Shown here: piece by piece, positions 16,907 through 23,911 of the stretch
How the letters are laid out: every line of letters starts with the position of its first letter
Numbering within the stretch: position 1 is the stretch's first letter
DNA from: a virus
DNA length: 23,911 nucleotides
Reading direction: 5' to 3' (one strand)
IMG/VR virus record: IMGVR_UViG_3300009432_000038
Span: 1 to 23,911 of that record
Translations under genes and position numbers: made by a program
The notes under the pieces: generated by a model
Database searches by the model: none
The model's input: the letters and a program-made list of their open reading frames with translations, nothing else
What the model was told of the DNA's origin: nothing

Positions 16907-18787
16907 CTAATAATTGTAACTAGATGTAGAATTATATCCCACACCTGCACTTGAATCACCACTTGCGATGGTATCCAATTCACCTGATACTGAAATGTTG
17001 TTTGCATCTATATCGATTAGTTTCCCTCTCGTTGCAACAACATCGTTACTATTCGGTATTACGGTGAAGTCAACCGTGTTATCAACATTAACTGTAGAGA
17101 GAATGTTAATAGCATTTACGGTTATTTTTCCACTAGTATAGTCTATGGTACCTGCAGTTGAATCACTGTAGACCCTTGTAGAACCATCTAGATAATATCT
17201 TCTTAAATTACCACTTCCATTTTCATCGAAGTAGTATGTTGTAGTCGTATCTCCGACTATTTTAAAACCTGTTGAACTCACAACACCACCCGATGCAGAC
17301 GCGTGTCCATTATGGGGGTGGTACATTCCATTTCCAAACTCTACACTATATCCTTTCTTCTTGAGTTCTCCTAGAATAACTGAGATATTCTTTCTCAATC
17401 TAATTCTAGTTACGTTAGATATAACTGCAACTTCTGAATCATCAATTGATTTAGCAAGATTAGAATGTCTAAAGATACTATCGAAAGTATTCAAGTTTGT
17501 TGAGTCAAATTTAAGGATTGAATTTTTCACTATTGTCTCTAGTTCACCTTTAGATAGAGTTGTTGCTTTTTGGTCGTACTTAAATGTAGTACTGATGAGA
17601 ATTTTAACAATCTCTGCATCCACAATAATCGGTCTAACCGTCAGCATGTTAAGGTTATTTAGAGATGTTACAACAGCTGCTTTTTCGGTAGCTGTTAGGT
17701 AATCTGCATTTGCAGGTTTAAGTGCAATAAACACTTTACCATATTCGGGTGGTACGTTGTCTTCCCCACCCCAAATTGCAAGTGCATCTGCACTTGGATA
17801 GAACTCTTGTAATTTTGCTTTGTAGTCATTCAGTGTAACTAATCTATTCTGAGATGAATATGATTTAGATGCTTTAAACTTGATGGACGAGATACTTTCT
17901 TTCTCTGAACCACCCGAGGCTTTCTCCTTAGTTGTTATTGTCGTATCAGAATAACCTGATATCAGACTTAACAGTGAAAATATATAGGCACCATTTGCAT
18001 GTGTATCATTGACAAGAATGTATTGTACTGTTATAATATCCCCATCAAGAAGTTTTGAACCTAAAACACCATCCCCAAAATACACTTCTGTGAACTCATC
18101 TTCATTTTCTTGAGTAAAGTATACTTTAGATGTGGATTTTACATTAGATACATTTGTAGACTTACTAAAGGTTGAGAGAACACCACCACTGTTTACTGAA
18201 ACAGTCATAGTACCTCTGTCAACTCGTTCATTACCTAAAACAAATTTCTGATTTGCAATCTGTGAATCATACACAAAGTGTTCTGAAACAAAAATACCTT
18301 GGGCAATATTAATACCCGAATAGGTAAAGGAAGTTCCACTCTTAGTAGGAGTAACAGATGAAGTAGATGTGAACACAAAATTGGTTCCATCAAAGTTTGT
18401 TCGGAATCTTGACCCCTTTGCAAGAATCATTTCTGATGCTGGTGGAGTAGTACCATCAGCTTTAACTGCATTATTAATTGTTAGGTCTAATAGTGCTGAA
18501 GCAGCTGTTTCTGATGCAGGAGTAAAACCCAAATCTTTTGCACGGGACACTACGTTCTTTCTCATTTGTGCTGAGTCTAAGAACAATTCTGACGCTGCAA
18601 TGTTTGTGTTCACTGCACTAATATGAGCAGTATAACTCATAAGGTCAATCAACATAGAAAGTGTGGAACCTTCAAAGTTGTAGTCTTTTAATTTATCCTG
18701 ACCTTTAAGATAGTTCTTGAGATTATCTGCAATGTTATCGAAGTCTAAGTCGGTAACATTAATTGATGAACTTTTAATTTCTGCCAT
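16907..18787 (-). CDS. 6: Baseplate wedge protein gp6 (baseplate J family)
   Basis: 626 residues, close to T4 gp6 (660). The N-terminus has the family's features: INVTDLDFDNIADNLKNYL, then DYNFEGSTLSMLIDLMSY (residues 35-52), NTNIAASELFLDSAQMRKNV and SRAKDLGFTP (residues 81-90). The centre contains EVYFGDGVLGSKLLDGDII and SSIKFKASKSYSSQNRLVT, both typical of J-like wedge proteins (the latter precedes the conserved NDYKAKL). gp6 forms the ring of the inner baseplate that joins the wedges. The start overlaps the gp25 stop by one base (TAATG) and has AGGA at 18798-18795, seven bases upstream. gp25 and gp6 side by side is the usual arrangement in contractile tail systems, which supports both calls. 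Confidence 0.93.
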   Translation of the reverse strand: MAEIKSSSINVTDLDFDNIADNLKNYLKGQDKLKDYNFEGSTLSMLIDLMSYTAHISAVNTNIAASELFLDSAQMRKNVVSRAKDLGFTPASETAASALLDLTINNAVKADGTTPPASEMILAKGSRFRTNFDGTNFVFTSTSSVTPTKSGTSFTYSGINIAQGIFVSEHFVYDSQIANQKFVLGNERVDRGTMTVSVNSGGVLSTFSKSTNVSNVKSTSKVYFTQENEDEFTEVYFGDGVLGSKLLDGDIITVQYILVNDTHANGAYIFSLLSLISGYSDTTITTKEKASGGSEKESISSIKFKASKSYSSQNRLVTLNDYKAKLQEFYPSADALAIWGGEDNVPPEYGKVFIALKPANADYLTATEKAAVVTSLNNLNMLTVRPIIVDAEIVKILISTTFKYDQKATTLSKGELETIVKNSILKFDSTNLNTFDSIFRHSNLAKSIDDSEVAVISNVTRIRLRKNISVILGELKKKGYSVEFGNGMYHPHNGHASASGGVVSSTGFKIVGDTTTTYYFDENGSGNLRRYYLDGSTRVYSDSTAGTIDYTSGKITVNAINILSTVNVDNTVDFTVIPNSNDVVATRGKLIDIDANNISVSGELDTIASGDSSAGVGYNSTSSYNY

Positions 18788-19191
18788 TATCGTGTCCTAG
18801 TTATTTTTACTTTCACAGCGTTTGTCGTCTGTCCATGAATGATACTATAATTTACATCTACATTTAAGTAGTTGTTTTTAGATTGTAATCGTACAAATAC
18901 ATTATCGACTCTTGGTTCAAATGTCTCTATACTGTCTTTAATAAAATCTGCAAGTCGTCTTACTTGTCTGTCTGTATTCAGTTCAAAGAGCATCTCTCTT
19001 ACACCTGAACCAAGACCTGGCTTAAAAGGTCTTTCATTGAAATTAGTTTGCACTATATTTCTTACACTTCTTTTTACAGCTGCATCATCATACTTTAAAC
19101 TCACATCTCCTGTAATTGGATGTGGTTTAAAGAACAAGTCGATATCTGCATACTCTGTCTGTACAACTGTCTTTGATTTTGTGTATTCCAT
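18787..19191 (-). CDS. 25: Baseplate wedge/sheath initiator gp25 (GPW/gp25 family)
   Basis: 134 residues, as expected for T4 gp25 (132). Family marks: IDLFFKPHPITGDVSLKYD, then FNERPFKPGLGSG (residues 51-63) with the conserved ERPF-GxG, then IETFEPRV (residues 88-95) with the EPR motif. gp25 sits at the inner wedge and templates the first sheath ring. The gene has a 21-base leader gap after the 615-residue gene and no evident Shine-Dalgarno. A TATAAATA octamer ends five bases before the ATG. The stop overlaps the gp6 start (TAATG), so the two are probably translated together. Confidence 0.95.
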   Translation of the reverse strand: MEYTKSKTVVQTEYADIDLFFKPHPITGDVSLKYDDAAVKRSVRNIVQTNFNERPFKPGLGSGVREMLFELNTDRQVRRLADFIKDSIETFEPRVDNVFVRLQSKNNYLNVDVNYSIIHGQTTNAVKVKITRTR

Positions 19192-19196
19192 AGTTC

Positions 19197-19204
19197 TATT
19201 TATA
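19197..19204 (-). promoter_or_regulatory. T4-type late promoter motif directly before gp25
   Basis: TATAAATA reads at 19204-19197 in the 21-base gap. If it acts at the normal T4 position (-13 to -6), transcription would begin at 19191, the A of the gp25 ATG, giving a leaderless message. It could also be chance in AT-rich DNA. Confidence 0.45.
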
Positions 19205-19212
19205 CAACTTCG

Positions 19213-21060
19213 TTAGGGTGTTGGCACTTTGATTGCACATACTACTAAACCTTTTTCCAATATGGTATCCATAATCACGTTAGTTCCGACCACTGTGTAG
19301 TTATCTACTTGTTTGACACCATTGATAAACACTTTTAAATCACCAGTCGTCCCTTCGATGGCAAATAGATTGGTCTCTTCAGTTCCATCTGAAGTTGATA
19401 GGTTTGAGTCCAACTCTGCATCCAGTTTACTTGGTACCCGAACCTTGGGTTTGTATGTAGACGATTCTATTATACCTTCAAGACTAGGTATTGTAATCAT
19501 GATTGCAAACGGATTACCAATAAGTTTCAAGAAATCACAGAAAGTTAATAGGATTAAATCTATCAATGCACCCAGTCCAATTGCTTGTATAAATTTCTTA
19601 ATTAATTTGACCCATGCAAAGAGAAGTTTTTGTTGCCAGTTCTTTACGAAGTCATCTAGTTTTGCTTCAAACTTCTTCAGTCGGTCTTCTATAGAACTAT
19701 TTGTAGAGATATTTTCTCCACCCATTATCTCCTCAATTGTCATTCCTATAATTGGTATCTCGAATCCTAATATAAGGTCTTCTAATCCTCTTAGATACTT
19801 TCCTTTCTCTAGAAGTAACTTGGCTTCTAGTTCTCGTTTCTCTATATTCAACTTTTCAATTTCTTCGACATTACCATCAAGTTCTGCAACTGCTAACTCT
19901 CCCTCAATATCCTCAAGTCTTTCTTTAATTTTCATTGATGTAGTCATAAACTTATCTTTCAGAGTTTTTTTCAATTTCTCCAACAATGCAGGGACATCCA
20001 TCTTCAGAAGTTCTGCAATTTCAGATAATGGTAAACTTGGTAATCCAAGTGCATCCCATATTTCCTGAAACATACCAATAAGTTTTTCAAAAGCCTTCAT
20101 GTGTAGGTTTAGTACCCACTCCTTTATCTCTTTCTTAATATACTTCCATATAAGTTTTGCCTTTTGGTCGTTATCAAGTTCTGATAACTCTCCGTCAAAC
20201 CCTCTTTCATTTTTAGGAACCAATAGGAGAAATTTATCAACCCATGCAGTTCTCAAATCTCCAAGTTCAGTTATATCTTTCTCAAGTTGTGTCTTCTCTT
20301 TCTCTAATTTTTCAATCTCTTCTGTATTCAGAACATATATTTCTTTTGATAACCTTTCGTTAACTTCTGCAAGTCGTTTCTTCTTTGCAATTATCTGAGT
20401 TACAAAGTTCTTTCCTGCAATCATGTCCTCCAACTCTTTCTTATAGTTGGGGTCGGTTATCAATTTGATGATATCAATCTCTAATCCTAAAATAGGAATA
20501 GTTAGATTCAGTGGAATGAGTTTTTGTATTATTTCAGAAACTTTAACTGGGATGTAGATATGAAACTCTGCAAGTAAGTCCCCTAATGCATCTTCAAGTT
20601 CTTGTTGCCAGTCTCTTTTACCTTCAGTCTTTTTCCAAAATGGACTTAAGAGTTTTTCCAAACCTTCAAAATATTTTTCAATCTGTTTTTGGATGTCTCG
20701 AATTTGTTCAAGCAACTCACCACCCAAGACATTCTCAACATAGGCTTCTGCAATTTCTATCTCTTCTATAATTGCAGTTCGTTCTTCTTGGGTTAATTCG
20801 GGGTTCTTTAACCTTTCCACTAGGACAACTATCTCGTCTTCCTTTTCCTTCTTCATCAATGCAAGTTTGGCATCGAGTTTCTCGGGAAGTTGTGCAATCT
20901 CTTGTAGAGGTTTTAAGAGGTCTTCTAGTTTTGGTATTGAAAATATGTCATCGGTTGGACATGGTAGAGAAGTAGGTAGTTCTATTGTGAGTGCCTTTGC
21001 TGTCTCGGCCACCACCATTCCTGCCGTAACCTTTACTCCAAGATATGGGTTAACAGACAT
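19213..21060 (-). CDS. 615-residue helical coiled-coil tail protein, function unknown
   Basis: Mostly alpha-helical and charged, unlike its beta-rich neighbours. Coiled-coil stretches lie near residues 60-140, 222-270 and 372-425, for example EEIEKLEKEKTQLEKDI. Two hydrophobic segments share the motif IPI(L/I)G: TIPILGLEIDII at 187-198 and EIPIIGMTIEEI at 434-445. Residues 480-525 are strongly hydrophobic (AIGLGALIDLILLTFCDFL). The last 55 residues form a beta module (LKVFINGVKQVDNYTV) related to those in the fibre and the gp7-like protein. It sits between gp5 and gp25 and starts with a TAATG overlap on gp5, without a clear Shine-Dalgarno. Length is near T4 gp29 (590, tape measure), and hydrophobic helices suit tube-lumen or membrane-contacting proteins. 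Tape measure or hub accessory is only a hypothesis; I do not recognise the family. Confidence 0.75.
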   Translation of the reverse strand: MSVNPYLGVKVTAGMVVAETAKALTIELPTSLPCPTDDIFSIPKLEDLLKPLQEIAQLPEKLDAKLALMKKEKEDEIVVLVERLKNPELTQEERTAIIEEIEIAEAYVENVLGGELLEQIRDIQKQIEKYFEGLEKLLSPFWKKTEGKRDWQQELEDALGDLLAEFHIYIPVKVSEIIQKLIPLNLTIPILGLEIDIIKLITDPNYKKELEDMIAGKNFVTQIIAKKKRLAEVNERLSKEIYVLNTEEIEKLEKEKTQLEKDITELGDLRTAWVDKFLLLVPKNERGFDGELSELDNDQKAKLIWKYIKKEIKEWVLNLHMKAFEKLIGMFQEIWDALGLPSLPLSEIAELLKMDVPALLEKLKKTLKDKFMTTSMKIKERLEDIEGELAVAELDGNVEEIEKLNIEKRELEAKLLLEKGKYLRGLEDLILGFEIPIIGMTIEEIMGGENISTNSSIEDRLKKFEAKLDDFVKNWQQKLLFAWVKLIKKFIQAIGLGALIDLILLTFCDFLKLIGNPFAIMITIPSLEGIIESSTYKPKVRVPSKLDAELDSNLSTSDGTEETNLFAIEGTTGDLKVFINGVKQVDNYTVVGTNVIMDTILEKGLVVCAIKVPTP

Positions 21061-22121
21061 TATGATTCGATTACTTGTGCTGAGAGTTTAAGTTTTTTTG
21101 CTGATGACAGTGTCATGTTTCCACCAGCTTTAATTTCTACATCATTTGTAAAGTCTAGTGTTCCCTTTCCGTAACCTTTTAGATTTACATCACCAAAGGT
21201 TTTGATATCGGCATTACCCATTATTTTTACATTAACATTTCCACCGATATAGACTTCGTCATTTTTGCACACTACAGTGTAACGGTCATTGACGATTCGT
21301 GTCATCTCAGACCCATCGGGTTCTATTGAATGAAAGGTTCCTGACCTATGTGCAACGGAAACTCTTTCTGCACCTAGTGTATCATCTAACTCTAGTAAGT
21401 GTCCTGATTCGGTGAACACAGTTTTGTTGTACGGGTATTTTGGGTCTGCTTTAGAAACATATGACATGTTCGACCCTTTGAATCCAAAATCCCTATCGGT
21501 GTAGTCTCCCTCACCTCGTGCGTAAGGAGAATAATCAGGAGCATCAGTATAATATGGGTAATATGGTTTATCGTCTTCCTGAGTCTTTGTAGGCTCTGTG
21601 ATACCGTTCTTTTCTTCCTTCTTCCATGGGCCGAACTTCAACGGGGTCTCTCTTTCATCAGGAATTTGAGGTGCATCTTCTAAAGATGCAGTGAGACCAT
21701 ATGTTCTTCTTGGGTTGTGTGAGGGTGTGGTACCATCGGGGGTTCCTGTATACTCACTCGTTGTCAATCGTCTTGGGTCACTGAATCCTATAGTAACCTT
21801 TCGTTTTATAAGGTTTCCATTTGCATCTTTCTTGTATCCTTGAACAGGAATACCTGCAACAACTCCTGTGATTACAGGGTCTTGTTGACTCGTACCATCT
21901 CTAAAGAATCCATAAACACTCGAACCTTCCACAAGACCATGTTGTGTTCCGAATCCTGTTAACCCTGCAGAGGTTGTAGGAAGAATTACAGTAGACCATG
22001 GAAGGTCGGGTGTTGAAATCTGAGTCTTCTCTTCTGAATGCAGGCCATGAATACGAACTCGTACTCTTCCAACCATCATAGGGTCGTGTCTGTCTTCAAC
22101 TACACCATAAAATGTTTCCAT
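21060..22121 (-). CDS. 5: Baseplate hub/tail spike gp5-like, lacking the lysozyme domain
   Basis: 353 residues, against 575 in T4 gp5. Residues 1-92 are the OB-fold: FYGVVEDRHDPMMVGRVRVR, GLHSE, LPWSTVILPTTSAG, GLVEGSSVYGFF and DPVITGVVAG. All match the T4 gp5 N-terminus. Residues about 93-235 are a Pro/Tyr/Asp-rich linker with no lysozyme signature; T4 carries its lysozyme at about 174-342. Residues 236-353 are the spike: a gp5/VgrG-type block HLLELDDTLGAERVSV, then strand repeats such as GNVNVKIMGNADIKTFGDV that build the triple-stranded needle. It acts at the tail tip to pierce the outer membrane. A good ribosome site (AGAGGGAAGAG, 22136-22126) lies inside the end of the gp27-like gene, and the start overlaps its stop (TAATG). 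Confidence 0.92.
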   Translation of the reverse strand: METFYGVVEDRHDPMMVGRVRVRIHGLHSEEKTQISTPDLPWSTVILPTTSAGLTGFGTQHGLVEGSSVYGFFRDGTSQQDPVITGVVAGIPVQGYKKDANGNLIKRKVTIGFSDPRRLTTSEYTGTPDGTTPSHNPRRTYGLTASLEDAPQIPDERETPLKFGPWKKEEKNGITEPTKTQEDDKPYYPYYTDAPDYSPYARGEGDYTDRDFGFKGSNMSYVSKADPKYPYNKTVFTESGHLLELDDTLGAERVSVAHRSGTFHSIEPDGSEMTRIVNDRYTVVCKNDEVYIGGNVNVKIMGNADIKTFGDVNLKGYGKGTLDFTNDVEIKAGGNMTLSSAKKLKLSAQVIES

Positions 22122-23554
22122 TATTCTCTTCCCTCTATTTTTCTTAACAAGAGTGGATTAACATCTTCAATCCGTTTTGCATAAGATTCTTTACAAACAC
22201 CCATAACAGTAATACCTTCTTGAGATGTTGGGTCACCTGCAACTCTTAAATCTATTATAAGGTATCTATGGTCGTTCAAACCATCATCAACCGAGTTGAG
22301 TCCTGAACCACCTGAAGGTATGATTAGATTTACTACTGTTCCTACAGTTAAATCTGTTCTGAATGGAACGGTGACTTCAAGTCTATGTTGTGCAAGTATC
22401 TGATGCATTGCATTTCGTTCAAACCCAGCTGGTGTATCTGCTCCACTATCATAAGATGCAATACTTTCATCCGATGTGTACTCACTTGCATTACTATGTG
22501 CATGAACCATCTTAGTAGATACCTTTAATGCACTTCCAATAGACTTATTGGGGGAATAGTTTGCATCTGTAGTTTGCAATTCAATTGAGTCACCAACTGA
22601 ACCAGTTGTTTTCGTAGTTTCAAAGAACCCGTTTGTCTTTGAAGTAGTTCTAATCATCGGGGCCTGACCTAAATGATTCTTTCTATTATACACTTCCCCT
22701 ATATCGTGATGTGTCTCCATCTCTAGTTTTAGAATTGGGTCATAAGTCATCTGTCTTCCTGAATATGTCCCTGACCTAGTTCCCTCAAGTGTATCGAATA
22801 ATTGTGGGTTGTGAAAATCTATAATCTGAAAGTTTTTATCTTTAGGATTTTCTTTGTCTTGTGTAATACCATAAGTAAATGTTGCAGGTTGTTCTAATTT
22901 CATCATCCCATCTATGTCCATAAATCTAAAACCACCATTAAGTGATTGGAAGAAGAAGAACCCTCTATGAAATGCAGGAGCTCCATCACCCTCTGCAGAT
23001 GTTGAGTCTGCCTGTTGACATATAAAATCTACTGTCTTGTCTATTGTCCAGTTTGGAACAATGAATTGTACTTCAGGAGATGTAGGAAGTGCATAATCAA
23101 ATTCATCTACTTTAAAAGACCCCTCCTTTGTTAGTAGATGCACAAGGATATCATTATAAGTTCCACGATAACTTCTACTTATTCTTGACCTTAGTGTGTA
23201 GAACTGTCTTGGAGAAACTAACTCCACTTCATATACCTCTAGTACACCCTTCCTCTTAACATTATGTATTTTATGAATCTGAAATGTCTTGTCTATTGAG
23301 TAGGGTGCATCCGAAACTTTTTCACCATCATCCATCTTACAGGAAATACGAATAAACTCTTGACCATTAACTCTATAGTTCTTAAGTAGATTAATACCAT
23401 CACCAATAACCATTCTTGCTGTTACAAATTTATTGTATATACTCTCATACAAATCAAATTGCACCACCAGTTGTTTAATATCAATGACCTGTCCTTCTTG
23501 ATTTATAAGGTCTATAGCTTCAAACCAAATTTTACCTGCGGTTTCTGTATTCAT
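22121..23554 (-). CDS. 27: Baseplate hub protein, T4 gp27-like
   Basis: 477 residues (T4 gp27 is 391). The order of elements follows T4 gp27. A first tube-like beta domain contains LVVQFDLYESIYNKFVTA, DGINLLKNYRVNGQEFIRIS and FQIHKIHNVKRKG. Then come a helical part (YNDILVHLLTKEG), NWTIDKTVDFICQQAD (T4 PWTSTFENYLSYV), FHRGFFFFQSLNGGFRFMDI (T4 KFVFVWQDIMGVNMMDYD) and a C-terminal beta domain with HRLEVTVPFRTDLTVGTVV and YLIIDLRV. gp27 forms the trimeric hub that carries the gp5 spike, and the gene lies immediately upstream of gp5. The family diverges fast, so the call rests on motif order, length and context. It starts at the TAATG overlap with gp53; only a weak TGAG precedes it. Confidence 0.82.
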   Translation of the reverse strand: MNTETAGKIWFEAIDLINQEGQVIDIKQLVVQFDLYESIYNKFVTARMVIGDGINLLKNYRVNGQEFIRISCKMDDGEKVSDAPYSIDKTFQIHKIHNVKRKGVLEVYEVELVSPRQFYTLRSRISRSYRGTYNDILVHLLTKEGSFKVDEFDYALPTSPEVQFIVPNWTIDKTVDFICQQADSTSAEGDGAPAFHRGFFFFQSLNGGFRFMDIDGMMKLEQPATFTYGITQDKENPKDKNFQIIDFHNPQLFDTLEGTRSGTYSGRQMTYDPILKLEMETHHDIGEVYNRKNHLGQAPMIRTTSKTNGFFETTKTTGSVGDSIELQTTDANYSPNKSIGSALKVSTKMVHAHSNASEYTSDESIASYDSGADTPAGFERNAMHQILAQHRLEVTVPFRTDLTVGTVVNLIIPSGGSGLNSVDDGLNDHRYLIIDLRVAGDPTSQEGITVMGVCKESYAKRIEDVNPLLLRKIEGRE

Positions 23555-23911
23555 TAGTTTCTCATCAATTCTTCAAATTCGGTAACAACTTGATTGATTA
23601 CTGCAGGTCTGATAATCTTAATACTTCTCTTCTCTTCGTTTAGATTATACTCATGGTCTTGGTAAGTAACTGCTACAGCTGTAGGTGGATTGGATGTAAG
23701 TTCGGCCGTTGGTTCGTTATGAACTTTGTATTCAAGTCCTGTACTGTCTGTCACTACCCAATGATGAATACCATCTCGTTTATTTACTACAGATGAAGGT
23801 GTGAAAGTTCTGTTGGTAAAGATGTTATTAATCTCAGTACCACTAGTTTTACTAGTAATTGAATTTGCAGAGAACACATCCCCAACAACTGAAATTCTCT
23901 TCCGAGTTAAA
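23554..23911 (-). CDS. 53: Baseplate wedge protein gp53, C-terminal 118 codons (runs off right edge)
   Basis: The frame is open through the right edge, so the N-terminus lies outside the window. A GTG at 23877 could serve as a start, but the frame continues eleven codons upstream (LTRKRISVVGD) without a stop, so I treat it as internal. The C-terminal YQDHEYNLNEEKRSIKIIRP, then VINQVVTEFEELM, aligns with the end of T4 gp53 as I recall it: YEAAVLENEKLRQIKII, then INSFMNDLIRIME. The preceding HHWVVTDSTGLEYKVHN matches the variable middle part in style only. gp53 is a wedge component placed at the inner baseplate next to gp6 and gp25. The stop overlaps the gp27-like start by one base (TAATG). Confidence 0.8.
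   Translation of the reverse strand, partial: LTRKRISVVGDVFSANSITSKTSGTEINNIFTNRTFTPSSVVNKRDGIHHWVVTDSTGLEYKVHNEPTAELTSNPPTAVAVTYQDHEYNLNEEKRSIKIIRPAVINQVVTEFEELMRN

Noticed and set aside
19313-20068. Plus-strand open frame of 251 codons
   Set aside because: It is antisense to the 615-residue coiled-coil gene. Its Ser/Phe/Ile-rich content is the mirror of Lys/Glu-rich codons, and it has no recognisable domain.
23875-23877. GTG as start of a 107-residue gene
   Set aside because: The frame stays open to the right edge and the C-terminus looks like gp53, so the GTG is more likely an internal Val.
1-23911. tRNA genes, insertion sequences or attachment sites
   Set aside because: Genes are packed with gaps of at most 80 bases, and no cloverleaf, inverted-repeat ends or transposase was seen.

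Overview
The window is part of the late structural region of a T4-like contractile-tailed phage (a myovirus). It is AT-rich and gene-dense. Everything recognisable is on the minus strand, read from the right edge to the left. The gene set and the style of the proteins fit marine T4-like viruses (cyanophage or pelagiphage relatives): a hub gp5 without a lysozyme domain, a giant DUF4815-type protein next to gp8, modular fibres with short beta repeats, and a fibre ending in a self-cleaving chaperone. No host-derived metabolic gene, tRNA, mobile element or CRISPR array is visible, so the host cannot be fixed from this window.

Layout in transcription order: C-terminal part of gp53 (baseplate wedge, cut by the right edge); gp27-like hub; gp5-like hub/spike; a 615-residue helical coiled-coil protein of unknown role; gp25 (wedge/sheath initiator); gp6 (wedge); a 155-residue small beta protein; a 1156-residue gp7-like wedge protein; a gp8-like wedge protein; a 2218-residue DUF4815-type tail protein; a 70-residue coiled-coil protein; a 1212-residue tail fibre with a C-terminal intramolecular chaperone; and the first 289 codons of another fibre-like gene that runs off the left edge.

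Together these would build the hub (gp27, gp5), the wedges (gp53, gp25, gp6, gp7, gp8) and the peripheral or receptor-binding parts. The order gp6-gp7-gp8 matches T4. gp27 and gp25, which sit in separate clusters in T4, lie here between gp53 and gp6. T4's gp9 to gp12 are not recognisable and appear replaced by the 155-, 2218- and 1212-residue proteins.

Junctions are tight. Six of the twelve are the same one-base stop/start overlap, TAATG. The few gaps carry the visible control signals: two TATAAATA late-promoter-like octamers and a strong Shine-Dalgarno site before gp8, one octamer before gp25, and a weak hairpin between gp6 and the 155-residue gene.

Nothing in the window looks like a wholly new enzymatic or defence system. 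The most interesting structure is a set of short beta modules shared by different baseplate and fibre proteins. It includes an almost identical 33-base DNA match between the fibre gene and the gp7-like gene. Other points of interest are an unusual EDG-rich repeat in gp7, inserted beta modules in gp8, and the unassigned 615-residue coiled-coil protein in the hub region. Homology statements rest on recalled T4 sequences and family features, not on a search.
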